5,041 nt of DNA, taken from assembly GCA_900555915.1 (NCBI GenBank), contig USNC01000132.1, positions 1 through 5,041 of the forward strand, given 5' to 3'. A program made the translations under genes and the position numbers. This document shows, in pieces, positions 1 through 5,041 of the stretch. The DNA comes from an uncultured Porphyromonadaceae bacterium. GTDB taxonomy: Bacteria; Bacteroidota; Bacteroidia; Bacteroidales; Muribaculaceae. Each line of letters begins with the position of its first letter. The stretch's first letter is position 1. A model generated the notes under the pieces. That model was given only the letters and a program-made list of their open reading frames with translations, was not told the DNA's origin and searched no databases.

Positions 1-2443
1 CATTGAGAATCTTAACCTTATTATTATTGTGCGAGAGATTGAGACTTGTGGTCCAGGTCCAGTCCTTAGTGTCGATATTGGTGGTCGTGACAGAGAATTC
101 AACACCAGTATTCTTTACAGAACCGACATTTGTGTAGACTTCCTCATAACCGGTCTCCATCGGAAGCGGCATATTAAAGAGCAGGTCCTTCGAAGTCTTT
201 GTGTACCATTCCAGGCTACCGACGATACGGTTGTTGAGGAATCCGAAGTCGAGACCAATGTTGAACTCATCAGATTTCTCCCAACGTATAGCCTTGTCCA
301 CGATACTGGAAGGATAGAATCCATCGACATAGGTAGTACCGAACGGATAGAAGTCAGAGGAGTTGACACCAACCTGTGTCGCATATTCGCCGACACCGGT
401 ATTATTACCTGTGACACCGTAGCTTGCACGCAGTTTCAGGTTGTTGAGCCACTGTTTCTGCAGGAAGCTTTCTTCAGCGATATTCCAGCCGAGGGCGAAC
501 GAAGGGAAGCAGCCCCACTGATAACCTTTGGCAAATTTGGAGGATCCGTCCCAACGCACAGTGACAGTCGCCATATAGCGGCTTTTCCATGAATAATTGG
601 CACGGACAGCAACGGATTCCATAGTAATTTCTTTGAAACCGGATCCAATGGAAGCCTCACCTTTTGTGCCTGTTCCGAGATTCCACCATTTGGTAGCTTC
701 AAGGGGATTTATAGCAGTCTCCTCATAGTTTTCCGTGTTGCTCTTTTCTGCGGAATAGAGTGCCATGGCATTGATGGAGTGGTCGCCGAAAGAGCGGATA
801 TAACTGAGTACGTTGTCCCATGTCCAGCCGTAGCTTGTATGAGTTTTAACAGTAGCGGTACGGGTATCATTGTCCACCCATGTCTTGCCGGTGTCAGGGT
901 TTGTAAAACCTATGTATTGACCATTACGGTAGTTGGTATAGGTCGGCGAGAGAGTTGTCTTAAAGGTAAGACCCTTGATGATGTTGAACTGAACGTAAGC
1001 GTTACCGAGCAGACGGAATGTACGACGTTTCTCCGAAGAGTTCTTCATGCGGTCAAGCGGATTGACAAAGTCTGAGAACTGAGCATCATTTGAGCCAAGA
1101 GTCGCCTTGTTGCCTGGGAAGTGAACAGTCTTGCCATCCTCATCATACGCAATCATGAAGGGATTGACACGATATGCCTGCGCAATAGCATCGCCATCGG
1201 CATAAGTATTATTGATCTGAGCGAAGTTGAAATTGAAACCTGCGCTGATCACCTTATTGAGTTGGGCGTCGACACTGCCCTTGAAAGAATAGTTTGTCTT
1301 GCTGTCGCCTTTGTAGAGACCCTGCACATTCTCATAGCCAAGGCCGAAGTGATAGTTGACTTTATCGCTTGCGCCGGAGACTGACACATAATGGTTCTGC
1401 TGATGACCGTCCTGAGTCACTAGACCTGGCCAATACCAAGTGGCATCGTTAGCTATCATCTCCTTAAGAACGTAGGGAGATTCAAGATCGCCCATCGTCT
1501 GGCGAATAAGAGCCTGACCGAAGCCATTCTGTGAAGGCTGCATACCATAAGTGGTCTGAGGCTCCCACACATTCGAGCCGCCTACGGGAGATGTAAATTT
1601 CAAGAAGCGGTAACGGTAATACTGTTCGCCATCCATGAACTGAGGCATGCGAGTGGCGTGGCTTATACCATAATAACCGTCGTAAGATATGGTAGCCTTA
1701 GTACCTTTATTGACATTTGCACCGCTCTTGGTAGTGACTATAACGACACCTGATGTAGCACGCGAACCATAGATTGCAGTAGAAGAGGCATCCTTAAGAA
1801 TGTCTATTCGCTCGATATCCTGAGGATTAAGGAAAGAGATGTCGGAAGTCTGAACACCATCAACCACATAAAGAGGTTTTGTATCGGAGTTGATGGACGA
1901 CTTACCGCGGATTTCGATATCTATAGATCCGTTGGTACGGCCGGTTGACTTAGTGATGCTCACGCCGGGGACAGAACCCTGGAGGCTCTCGAGGACGGAA
2001 GCGGCGCCTTTGGCGTTGATCTGCTCTGTGTTAACGACGCTGACGGAGCCGGTGAGGTCAGATTTCTTGATCTGGCCGTAGCCGACAACGACGAGTTCGT
2101 CGAGCGACTGGGCATCTTCCTTCATCACCACGTTGATAGAGGTGCGGCCCTTCACGTCCTCGGTCTTGTCGGTGTAACCGATGTAGGAGAAAGTGATTTT
2201 GCCTTTGGAGGGGACATTTTTAAGAGAGTAGTTACCGTCAAGGTCGGTCGCGGTGCCGTTGGAGGTTCCGGTGACCATGACTGTCACTCCGATAAGAGGT
2301 TCGCCAGTCTCGTCTGTCACCGTACCGGAGACATTGACATCCTGTGCGAACAAGGGGATTGCCATGAAGAAGGCAATCACAGTCAGGAGTGCTTTTCTGA
2401 GGCCTGACTGTTCTCGTTTCGATGTTGGTTTAGATTTGGTCAT
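1..2443 (-). CDS. SusC/RagA family TonB-linked outer membrane transporter, N-terminal 814 codons (partial)
   Basis: Outer-membrane TonB-dependent channel that normally pairs with a SusD lipoprotein to import oligosaccharides. The minus-strand frame is open from ATG 2443-2441 to the left edge (814 codons plus one base), so the protein lacks its C-terminus; family members are usually about 1000 aa. In order: signal peptide about residues 1-34 (hydrophobic LLTVIAFFMAIPLFAQ); carboxypeptidase-regulatory-like domain about 36-108 (VSGTVTDETGEPLIGV, DLDGNYSL); TonB box DELVVVGYG at 115-123; plug domain about 128-240 (IEIRG, LYVVDGVQ, DIERIDILKDAS, AIYGSRATSGVV); then beta-barrel strands with family-typical RWDGSSKF and LKLRASYGVTGN. 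The start is the first ATG after an in-frame TAA in the leader. A promoter at 2630-2661 matches the Bacteroidetes consensus. The substrate cannot be read from SusC; the nearby pectate lyase suggests pectic oligosaccharides, by inference. The family call is very secure. Confidence 0.97.
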   Translation of the reverse strand, partial: MTKSKPTSKREQSGLRKALLTVIAFFMAIPLFAQDVNVSGTVTDETGEPLIGVTVMVTGTSNGTATDLDGNYSLKNVPSKGKITFSYIGYTDKTEDVKGRTSINVVMKEDAQSLDELVVVGYGQIKKSDLTGSVSVVNTEQINAKGAASVLESLQGSVPGVSITKSTGRTNGSIDIEIRGKSSINSDTKPLYVVDGVQTSDISFLNPQDIERIDILKDASSTAIYGSRATSGVVIVTTKSGANVNKGTKATISYDGYYGISHATRMPQFMDGEQYYRYRFLKFTSPVGGSNVWEPQTTYGMQPSQNGFGQALIRQTMGDLESPYVLKEMIANDATWYWPGLVTQDGHQQNHYVSVSGASDKVNYHFGLGYENVQGLYKGDSKTNYSFKGSVDAQLNKVISAGFNFNFAQINNTYADGDAIAQAYRVNPFMIAYDEDGKTVHFPGNKATLGSNDAQFSDFVNPLDRMKNSSEKRRTFRLLGNAYVQFNIIKGLTFKTTLSPTYTNYRNGQYIGFTNPDTGKTWVDNDTRTATVKTHTSYGWTWDNVLSYIRSFGDHSINAMALYSAEKSNTENYEETAINPLEATKWWNLGTGTKGEASIGSGFKEITMESVAVRANYSWKSRYMATVTVRWDGSSKFAKGYQWGCFPSFALGWNIAEESFLQKQWLNNLKLRASYGVTGNNTGVGEYATQVGVNSSDFYPFGTTYVDGFYPSSIVDKAIRWEKSDEFNIGLDFGFLNNRIVGSLEWYTKTSKDLLFNMPLPMETGYEEVYTNVGSVKNTGVEFSVTTTNIDTKDWTWTTSLNLSHNNNKVKILN

Positions 2444-2450
2444 AATCCAT
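2430..2450 (-). other. Six-codon upstream ORF overlapping the susC start
   Basis: On the minus strand an ATG at 2450-2448 opens a frame of six codons (MDYDQI) ending in TAA at 2432-2430, so it runs across the susC start codon at 2443-2441 in another frame. Ribosomes choosing the first ATG would miss the transporter start. It may be chance; there is no Shine-Dalgarno sequence at either ATG to choose between them, and the protein homology fixes only the susC frame. Confidence 0.25.
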
Positions 2451-2577
2451 GTTTATGAAGTTTGTTGTATATTATCTTATTGCGCATATTCTTACCCTCG
2501 ATTGGTGCAAACTGTCGTCAACCGGGCTTAAACGGGTGTGAAGTCAATGTCAGGTCGGTCTATGATTGATTATGTCG

Positions 2578-2589
2578 TTTTTGCAAAAA
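2578..2589. repeat. Perfect 12-bp palindrome in the susC leader
   Basis: TTTTTGCAAAAA at 2578-2589 is a perfect palindrome lying about 35-45 nt downstream of the predicted susC transcription start. It could be a protein-binding site or simply part of the AT-rich leader; as an RNA hairpin it would be weak. Low information content means chance is possible. Confidence 0.3.
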
Positions 2590-2603
2590 GGTATGCAGTT
2601 TCA

Positions 2604-2619
2604 GCCCCCTTTCAGGGGC
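2604..2619 (-). promoter_or_regulatory. GC-rich hairpin at the 5' end of the susC transcript
   Basis: The sequence GCCCC-CTTTCA-GGGGC (plus strand) forms a 5-bp all-GC stem with a 6-base loop. It starts only a few bases downstream of the predicted susC transcription start, so the mRNA would begin with a stable stem-loop. Such 5' stems can protect mRNA from decay or act in leader regulation. The stem is seen directly; its role is inferred. Confidence 0.45.
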
Positions 2620-2629
2620 ATTGATTCTG

Positions 2630-2661
2630 CAAAGTTATATAAAGTTCTGATAATTCCCAAA
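2630..2661 (-). promoter_or_regulatory. Promoter of the susC-like gene (Bacteroidetes sigma-ABfr type)
   Basis: Read on the minus strand, TTTG at 2661-2658 (-33 element) is followed after exactly 20 bases by TAACTTTG at 2637-2630, a full match to the -7 consensus TAnnTTTG of Bacteroidetes housekeeping promoters. A-rich runs on the plus strand at 2659-2676 lie around and upstream of the -33 element and could act like an UP element. The predicted start of transcription is near 2624. No other TAnnTTTG was found between here and the susC ATG. Confidence 0.75.
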
Positions 2662-2688
2662 AAAAATTGAAAAAAATTGTGTTAAAAT

Positions 2689-2726
2689 GTTAATCCTGAC
2701 TTTCGCGGGCGAAAGACAGGGTTAAC
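2689..2726. repeat. Strong 18-bp intergenic hairpin (imperfect inverted repeat)
   Basis: Arms 2689-2706 and 2709-2726 pair over 18 positions with one A-A mismatch (2699/2716) and one T-G wobble (2694/2721), around a two-base centre. The inner part is CTTTCGC-GG-GCGAAAG. It lies upstream of the susC promoter and upstream of the DUF4160 promoter, so it separates the two divergent units. There is no T-run directly after it on the plus strand; on the minus strand T-runs begin only about 14 bases beyond the arm, so an intrinsic terminator is doubtful. It may be a protein-binding palindrome or a relic of a mobile repeat. Confidence 0.55.
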
Positions 2727-2751
2727 AGGTTATGAGGTTATATGGTTGGGC
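2720..2751. repeat. Short tandem repeat of GGTT octamers
   Basis: Four consecutive 8-base units begin with GGTT: GGTTAACA, GGTTATGA, GGTTATAT, GGTTGGGC. The first three share GGTTA; the fourth is degenerate. The array starts inside the right arm of the preceding hairpin. It is too short and too diverged to be a clear variable-number repeat; it could be a phased set of protein sites or a degenerate intergenic repeat. Confidence 0.45.
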
Positions 2752-2830
2752 GAGCGAATTTCGCGTGTTGAGGAAGGAGAGATGCGGGCATGGCATTGAA
2801 TCAGCGGAGCCGTATTTTTGGGGCAAAAAC

Positions 2831-2861
2831 TTGCAGGTTCGATTTTTTATGGTTAAATTTG
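2831..2861 (+). promoter_or_regulatory. Promoter of the DUF4160-DUF2442 operon
   Basis: TTG at 2831-2833 (-33 element) is followed after 20 bases by TAAATTTG at 2854-2861, a full match to the Bacteroidetes -7 consensus TAnnTTTG. Transcription should begin near 2867-2869, about 20 nt before the ATG at 2888. The position of this promoter also argues that the upstream in-frame ATGs at 2732 and 2849 are not used. Confidence 0.7.
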
Positions 2862-2875
2862 TGTTTTCAAAACAC
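2861..2875. promoter_or_regulatory. Palindromic operator candidate over the transcription start
   Basis: GTGTTTT-C-AAAACAC is a perfect inverted repeat with 7-bp half-sites around a single central C at 2868. It overlaps the last base of the -7 element and covers the predicted start of transcription, exactly where a repressor would block the promoter. The position is as expected for autoregulation of a two-gene module, but neither product shows a recognisable DNA-binding helix-turn-helix, so the regulator is unknown. Confidence 0.5.
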
Positions 2876-2887
2876 ATATTGATTGTT

Positions 2888-3151
2888 ATGGGAAGCATAA
2901 TCCGATACAATGGTATCTCGATATATTATTATCCCGGGGACCACAATCCCCCGCACTTACACATTTATGCAGGAGATGAAGAATTCACCATATCCATCGA
3001 AGAACGAAGAATAGACGGGAAAGCTTTGTCAACGACAATAAGCACAGTCAATACCATTCTCGACCTGAATATGGATGCAATTATGAATGAAATTGCAAAG
3101 GGAAACCGGGGAGAGAGAATGACCATAATAAAAAACATCAAAGTAAAGTAA
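2888..3151 (+). CDS. DUF4160 domain protein (87 aa)
   Basis: A small cytoplasmic protein, whole length one DUF4160 domain. Features seen: N-terminal MGSIIRYNGISIYYYPGDH, the family-defining HNPPHLHIY at residues 19-27 (His and Pro rich), a following strand with EEFTISI at 31-37, and a C-terminal helical part ending in a basic NIKVK tail. Function is not established for the family. The gene is followed after a single base by a DUF2442 gene, an arrangement I recall as common in bacteria and reminiscent of toxin-antitoxin pairs; which partner would be toxic is unknown. The ATG at 2888 is chosen because the family domain starts there and the promoter lies at 2831-2861; the longer reading from 2732 adds 52 unrelated residues. 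The gene is visibly more AT-rich than the lyase downstream, consistent with acquired accessory DNA. Confidence 0.88.
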   Translation: MGSIIRYNGISIYYYPGDHNPPHLHIYAGDEEFTISIEERRIDGKALSTTISTVNTILDLNMDAIMNEIAKGNRGERMTIIKNIKVK

Positions 3152-3152
3152 T

Positions 3153-3389
3153 ATGCTGAAAGTTTGTAAAGCGGAATATGGCGGCGGATACACCATAGTC
3201 TGCACTTTTAATAACGGAGAGAAAAAGAAGGTGGATATATCCCAACTGTTTCATCTGCCGATTTTTGCAGAACTGAAAGACTTGTCGGAGTTTCTAAAGT
3301 TCGGACTTGACCCCTTTACGGTATGCTGGGACAACGGAGCCGACATAGCACCAAACTATCTTTACACCAACGGCATCGCAATAGATTGA
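3153..3389 (+). CDS. DUF2442 domain protein (78 aa)
   Basis: A small soluble protein matching DUF2442 (NE0471 N-terminal-domain-like). Seen in the sequence: an N-terminal strand pair (LKVCKAEYGGGYTIVCTF), NGEKKKVDIS at 21-30, HLPIFAELKDLSEF at 34-47, and the diagnostic C-terminal WDNGADIAPNYLY at 59-71. The length is normal for the family and the gene appears intact. It starts one base after the DUF4160 stop codon without a Shine-Dalgarno sequence, so the two are almost certainly co-transcribed and perhaps translationally coupled. The partnership suggests the two proteins act together; a toxin-antitoxin or stress-response role is inference only. The stop codon lies 5 bases before the left end of a palindromic repeat element, which may end the transcript. 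Confidence 0.9.
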   Translation: MLKVCKAEYGGGYTIVCTFNNGEKKKVDISQLFHLPIFAELKDLSEFLKFGLDPFTVCWDNGADIAPNYLYTNGIAID

Positions 3390-3394
3390 ACTTT

Positions 3395-3589
3395 AGAGTG
3401 TGTTTGAATTTAAATCGAATAAACTTTCAAATCAATATGGATCATTCTTGGTTTCATCACAAAGGTAAATTTTGGCGCTTTTCGCCGAGTCTCATCAGTC
3501 GCATAGCCCGCTATGCTCCTTCTTCAACTCGCGAAAATCACTCAAAATTTCCGCTTTGTGCTAAAACCATTTAAATTCAAACACACTCT
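3395..3589. mobile_element. MITE-like palindromic element with perfect 21-bp terminal inverted repeats
   Basis: This non-coding 195-base stretch fills most of the gap between the DUF2442 gene and the lyase. The ends 3395-3415 (starting AGAGTGTGTTTG) and 3569-3589 (ending CAAACACACTCT) are exact reverse complements over 21 bp; symmetry stops on both sides. Inside, 3458-3490 and 3527-3560 form a second, imperfect arm pair (both read CACAAAG...AAATTTTG...TTTTCGC...GAGT), and the centre is a perfect GCATAGC-CC-GCTATGC hairpin at 3501-3516. Between outer and middle arms the left side has 42 bases and the right only 8. No transposase is encoded, so any mobility would need an enzyme elsewhere. No clear target-site duplication is visible. 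It could be a MITE, a REP-like element, or a fold-back RNA. Confidence 0.7.
3501..3516. repeat. Central hairpin of the palindromic element
   Basis: GCATAGC at 3501-3507 and GCTATGC at 3510-3516 are perfect reverse complements with only CC between them. As RNA or single-stranded DNA this is the tip of the large fold-back structure; in practice one base pair must open to form the loop. It is nested inside the middle arms 3458-3490 and 3527-3560. Confidence 0.65.
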
Positions 3590-3624
3590 TGGACATAAAA
3601 TAATTCGAACTACACCAACACAAC

Positions 3625-5041
3625 ATGAAGAAACTTTTACTATCCGCAGCGGCGCTCGCGCTCTGCACCCCTGTCTTCGCACAGGAAGCGGCACCGGCCT
3701 TTCCGGGAGCCGAAGGCCACGGCCGCTACACCACCGGCGGACGCGGCGGCAAAATAGTCCATGTCACCAACCTTGAAGACGCCAAGACGGCCGAGGAGAG
3801 TCCGGTAGGCTCGCTGCGCTGGGCCATGAGCCAGGAAGGCCCGAAGACAATCGTATTCGACGTGAGCGGCTACATCGACCTCAAGGCCCAGTTCAACGTG
3901 ACCTCCAACACCACCATAGCGGGGCAGACAGCGCCGGCAGGCGGCATCACACTGCGCTACTATACACTCTACTTCGGCAACTGCGACAACGTGATAGTTC
4001 GCTTCATCCGCAGCCGCCGCAGCCAGGTGAAGGACATCAACGACGGCGCAGACGCCACCTGGGGCCGCAGGCGCCACAACATAGTGCTCGACCACTGCTC
4101 CTTCTCGTGGAGCATCGACGAAGTGGCCTCCTTCTACGACAACAAGGACTTCACCATGCAATGGTGTACGATAGCAGAAGGTCTCGCCAATCCGGGCCAC
4201 ACAAAGGGAGAGCACAGCTACGGCGGCATATGGGGCGGCAAGGACGCCTCATTCCACCACAACTTCATAGCGCACGTGCAGAACCGCGCCCCGCGCTTCA
4301 ACGGCGCCCGCTATGAATGGGGAGGCTGGGACAAGACAAAATATCAGAACACCGTGGACGCAGAGCGTGTGGACTTCCGCAACAACCTGCTCTACAACTG
4401 GGGCAAAGGCAACGGCAGCTACGGCGGCCCCGGCGGCGGCTACATCAACATAGTCAACAACTACTACAAGGCTGGTCCGGGCACGAAGAACAAGACCAAC
4501 GTGACCCAGGTATCGGTAGGCTCGAGCGGCAACAGCACCAATGAGGCGCTCCGCGGCCTCGCCTCGCGCTACCATATAGACGGCAACTACGTGACAGCCG
4601 CGTCATCACCGGAAAACTACGACTGGAAAGGAGTGAAATACGACGGCGGCCTCACCGACAAGGACGGCGAGAAATACATACCGGACCCCAACCATAAATT
4701 CGGCGAGACGGCCGACTATGTGGAGATCGACGGCAAGGACCATCTGCGTCTGAAACTCGACACCCCCATCGACGCGGGAGAAGTGACCACGCAGAGCGCC
4801 GCCACAGCGTATGAGACAGTCATGGCCTACGCCGGAGCATCGCTCTACCGCGACGCCACCGACGCCCGCTATATGGAAGAGGCAAGCACCGGGACAGTGA
4901 CCTACTACGGCGACGTGCCCAATCCCAAGACCAACAAGAACTCCAACACCGCCGGCATCGTCGACTTCATCAACGACCCGGCAGAGGAGGCCAACCCCAA
5001 GACGGCAAGTTATCCGGCCCTCACAAGCAACGCGCGCCCTG
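3625..5041 (+). CDS. Secreted polysaccharide lyase family 1 pectate lyase, N-terminal 472 codons (partial)
   Basis: Pectate lyase cleaving alpha-1,4-polygalacturonan by beta-elimination, normally calcium-dependent, outside the cytoplasm. A type I signal peptide covers about residues 1-19 (MKKLLLSAAALALCTPVFA, cut before Q20); Cys14 follows L-A-L, a poor lipobox. The mature protein opens with FPGAEGHGRYTTGGRGG (26-42), the hallmark of Bacteroidetes PL1 enzymes. The parallel beta-helix continues with NVIVRFIRSRRS (122-133), acidic D137/D140/D143 and DHCSFSWSIDE (156-166) as likely calcium or substrate ligands, and RAPR (221-224) resembling the arginine motif that carries the catalytic base in Pel enzymes. 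AGASLYRDATDARYM (403-417) is a typical late family motif. The frame is open to the right edge, so the C-terminus is missing. The gene is clearly GC-rich with mostly C/G third positions, unlike the two small genes before it. No matching promoter is seen in the 35 bases after the palindromic element. Confidence 0.93.
   Translation, partial: MKKLLLSAAALALCTPVFAQEAAPAFPGAEGHGRYTTGGRGGKIVHVTNLEDAKTAEESPVGSLRWAMSQEGPKTIVFDVSGYIDLKAQFNVTSNTTIAGQTAPAGGITLRYYTLYFGNCDNVIVRFIRSRRSQVKDINDGADATWGRRRHNIVLDHCSFSWSIDEVASFYDNKDFTMQWCTIAEGLANPGHTKGEHSYGGIWGGKDASFHHNFIAHVQNRAPRFNGARYEWGGWDKTKYQNTVDAERVDFRNNLLYNWGKGNGSYGGPGGGYINIVNNYYKAGPGTKNKTNVTQVSVGSSGNSTNEALRGLASRYHIDGNYVTAASSPENYDWKGVKYDGGLTDKDGEKYIPDPNHKFGETADYVEIDGKDHLRLKLDTPIDAGEVTTQSAATAYETVMAYAGASLYRDATDARYMEEASTGTVTYYGDVPNPKTNKNSNTAGIVDFINDPAEEANPKTASYPALTSNARP

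Larger units (their letters stand above)
2444..2624 (-). promoter_or_regulatory. susC 5' untranslated leader
   Basis: No protein-coding gene is supported here. If the predicted promoter is right, transcription starts near 2624 and leaves a leader of about 180 nt before the susC ATG. It holds a GC-rich hairpin at its 5' end (2604-2619) and a 12-bp palindrome at 2578-2589, and is AT-rich just before the start codon with no purine-rich Shine-Dalgarno sequence. Leaders of susC-like genes in Bacteroides can be targets of antisense or small-RNA control; whether that happens here is unknown. Confidence 0.5.

Noticed and set aside
29..592. Plus-strand open frame of 187 codons inside the transporter region
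   Set aside because: It lies antisense to the unbroken 814-codon SusC frame, whose translation matches family motifs throughout; this frame gives no recognisable protein. The same holds for the other plus-strand frames at 779-1384 and 1890-2531.
2689..2726. Intrinsic terminator
   Set aside because: No T-run follows directly on either strand and no gene ends here; kept as an inverted repeat only.
2813..2820. TATTTTTG as an alternative -7 box for the DUF4160 operon
   Set aside because: The nearest upstream TTG gives a spacer of only 14 bases; the box at 2854-2861 has the proper 20-base spacing.
2732..2887. 52-residue N-terminal extension of the DUF4160 protein from an upstream ATG
   Set aside because: The extension has no family similarity, crosses the octamer array and the predicted promoter, and DUF4160 proteins normally begin at the GSIIRYNGI-like segment.
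2722..2910. Minus-strand 62-codon frame in the intergenic gap
   Set aside because: It overlaps the DUF4160 promoter, the palindrome and the hairpin arm, shows no recognisable domain, and has no supporting promoter.
3460..3467. Minus-strand -7 box TACCTTTG inside the palindromic element
   Set aside because: It fits TAnnTTTG but has no TTG at the required spacing and no gene directly downstream; not called as a promoter.
3390..3600. Target-site duplication flanking the palindromic element
   Set aside because: The bases just outside the 21-bp ends (left ...AACTTT, right TGGACA...) do not form a convincing direct repeat, so none is claimed.
3323..3776. Overlapping plus-strand frames of 83 and 87 codons across the palindromic element
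   Set aside because: They run through the inverted repeats and into the DUF2442 and lyase genes in wrong frames; their composition is of non-coding type.
3640..4215. Long minus-strand frame of 191 codons, with others at 4249-4575, opposite the lyase
   Set aside because: Such frames arise from the GC-rich third positions of the lyase gene; the lyase frame matches PL1 motifs along its whole length.
1..5041. tRNA, rRNA, CRISPR array, or insertion-sequence transposase
   Set aside because: No clover-leaf or rRNA segments, no regularly spaced direct repeats with spacers, and no transposase motifs were seen on either strand.

Overview
The window looks like chromosomal DNA of a gut-type Bacteroidota (order Bacteroidales; the family cannot be fixed from this alone). 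Three things point there. There is a SusC/RagA-type TonB-dependent transporter with an N-terminal carboxypeptidase-like domain. There is a secreted family PL1 pectate lyase of the Bacteroidetes type. Two promoters have the Bacteroidetes -33 TTG / -7 TAnnTTTG architecture, and no Shine-Dalgarno sequences are evident.

Layout. Positions 1-2443 (minus strand) hold the first 814 codons of a SusC-like transporter; its C-terminal barrel, and probably a susD partner, lie beyond the left edge. Positions 2444-2887 are a 444-base regulatory gap. It contains the susC promoter and a leader of about 180 nt, an A-rich tract, a strong 38-base hairpin, a short run of GGTT octamers, and the promoter plus palindromic operator of the next operon. 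Positions 2888-3389 (plus strand) carry a compact AT-rich pair: a DUF4160 protein of 87 aa followed one base later by a DUF2442 protein of 78 aa. Positions 3395-3589 are a 195-base non-coding palindromic element bounded by perfect 21-bp inverted repeats. From 3625 to the right edge (plus strand) runs the first 472 codons of a GC-rich secreted pectate lyase.

How they fit together. The transporter and the lyase are divergent and look like two flanks of a pectin utilisation region: the lyase would cut polygalacturonan outside the cytoplasm and the SusC-type channel would import oligosaccharides. Between them sits accessory DNA: a two-gene module with its own promoter and probable autoregulatory palindrome (toxin-antitoxin-like in layout, function unproven), followed by a MITE-like fold-back element. 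The element begins 5 bases after the module's stop codon and ends 35 bases before the lyase start, so it may affect expression of both. The DUF4160/DUF2442 pair and the palindromic element are the parts most worth following up.
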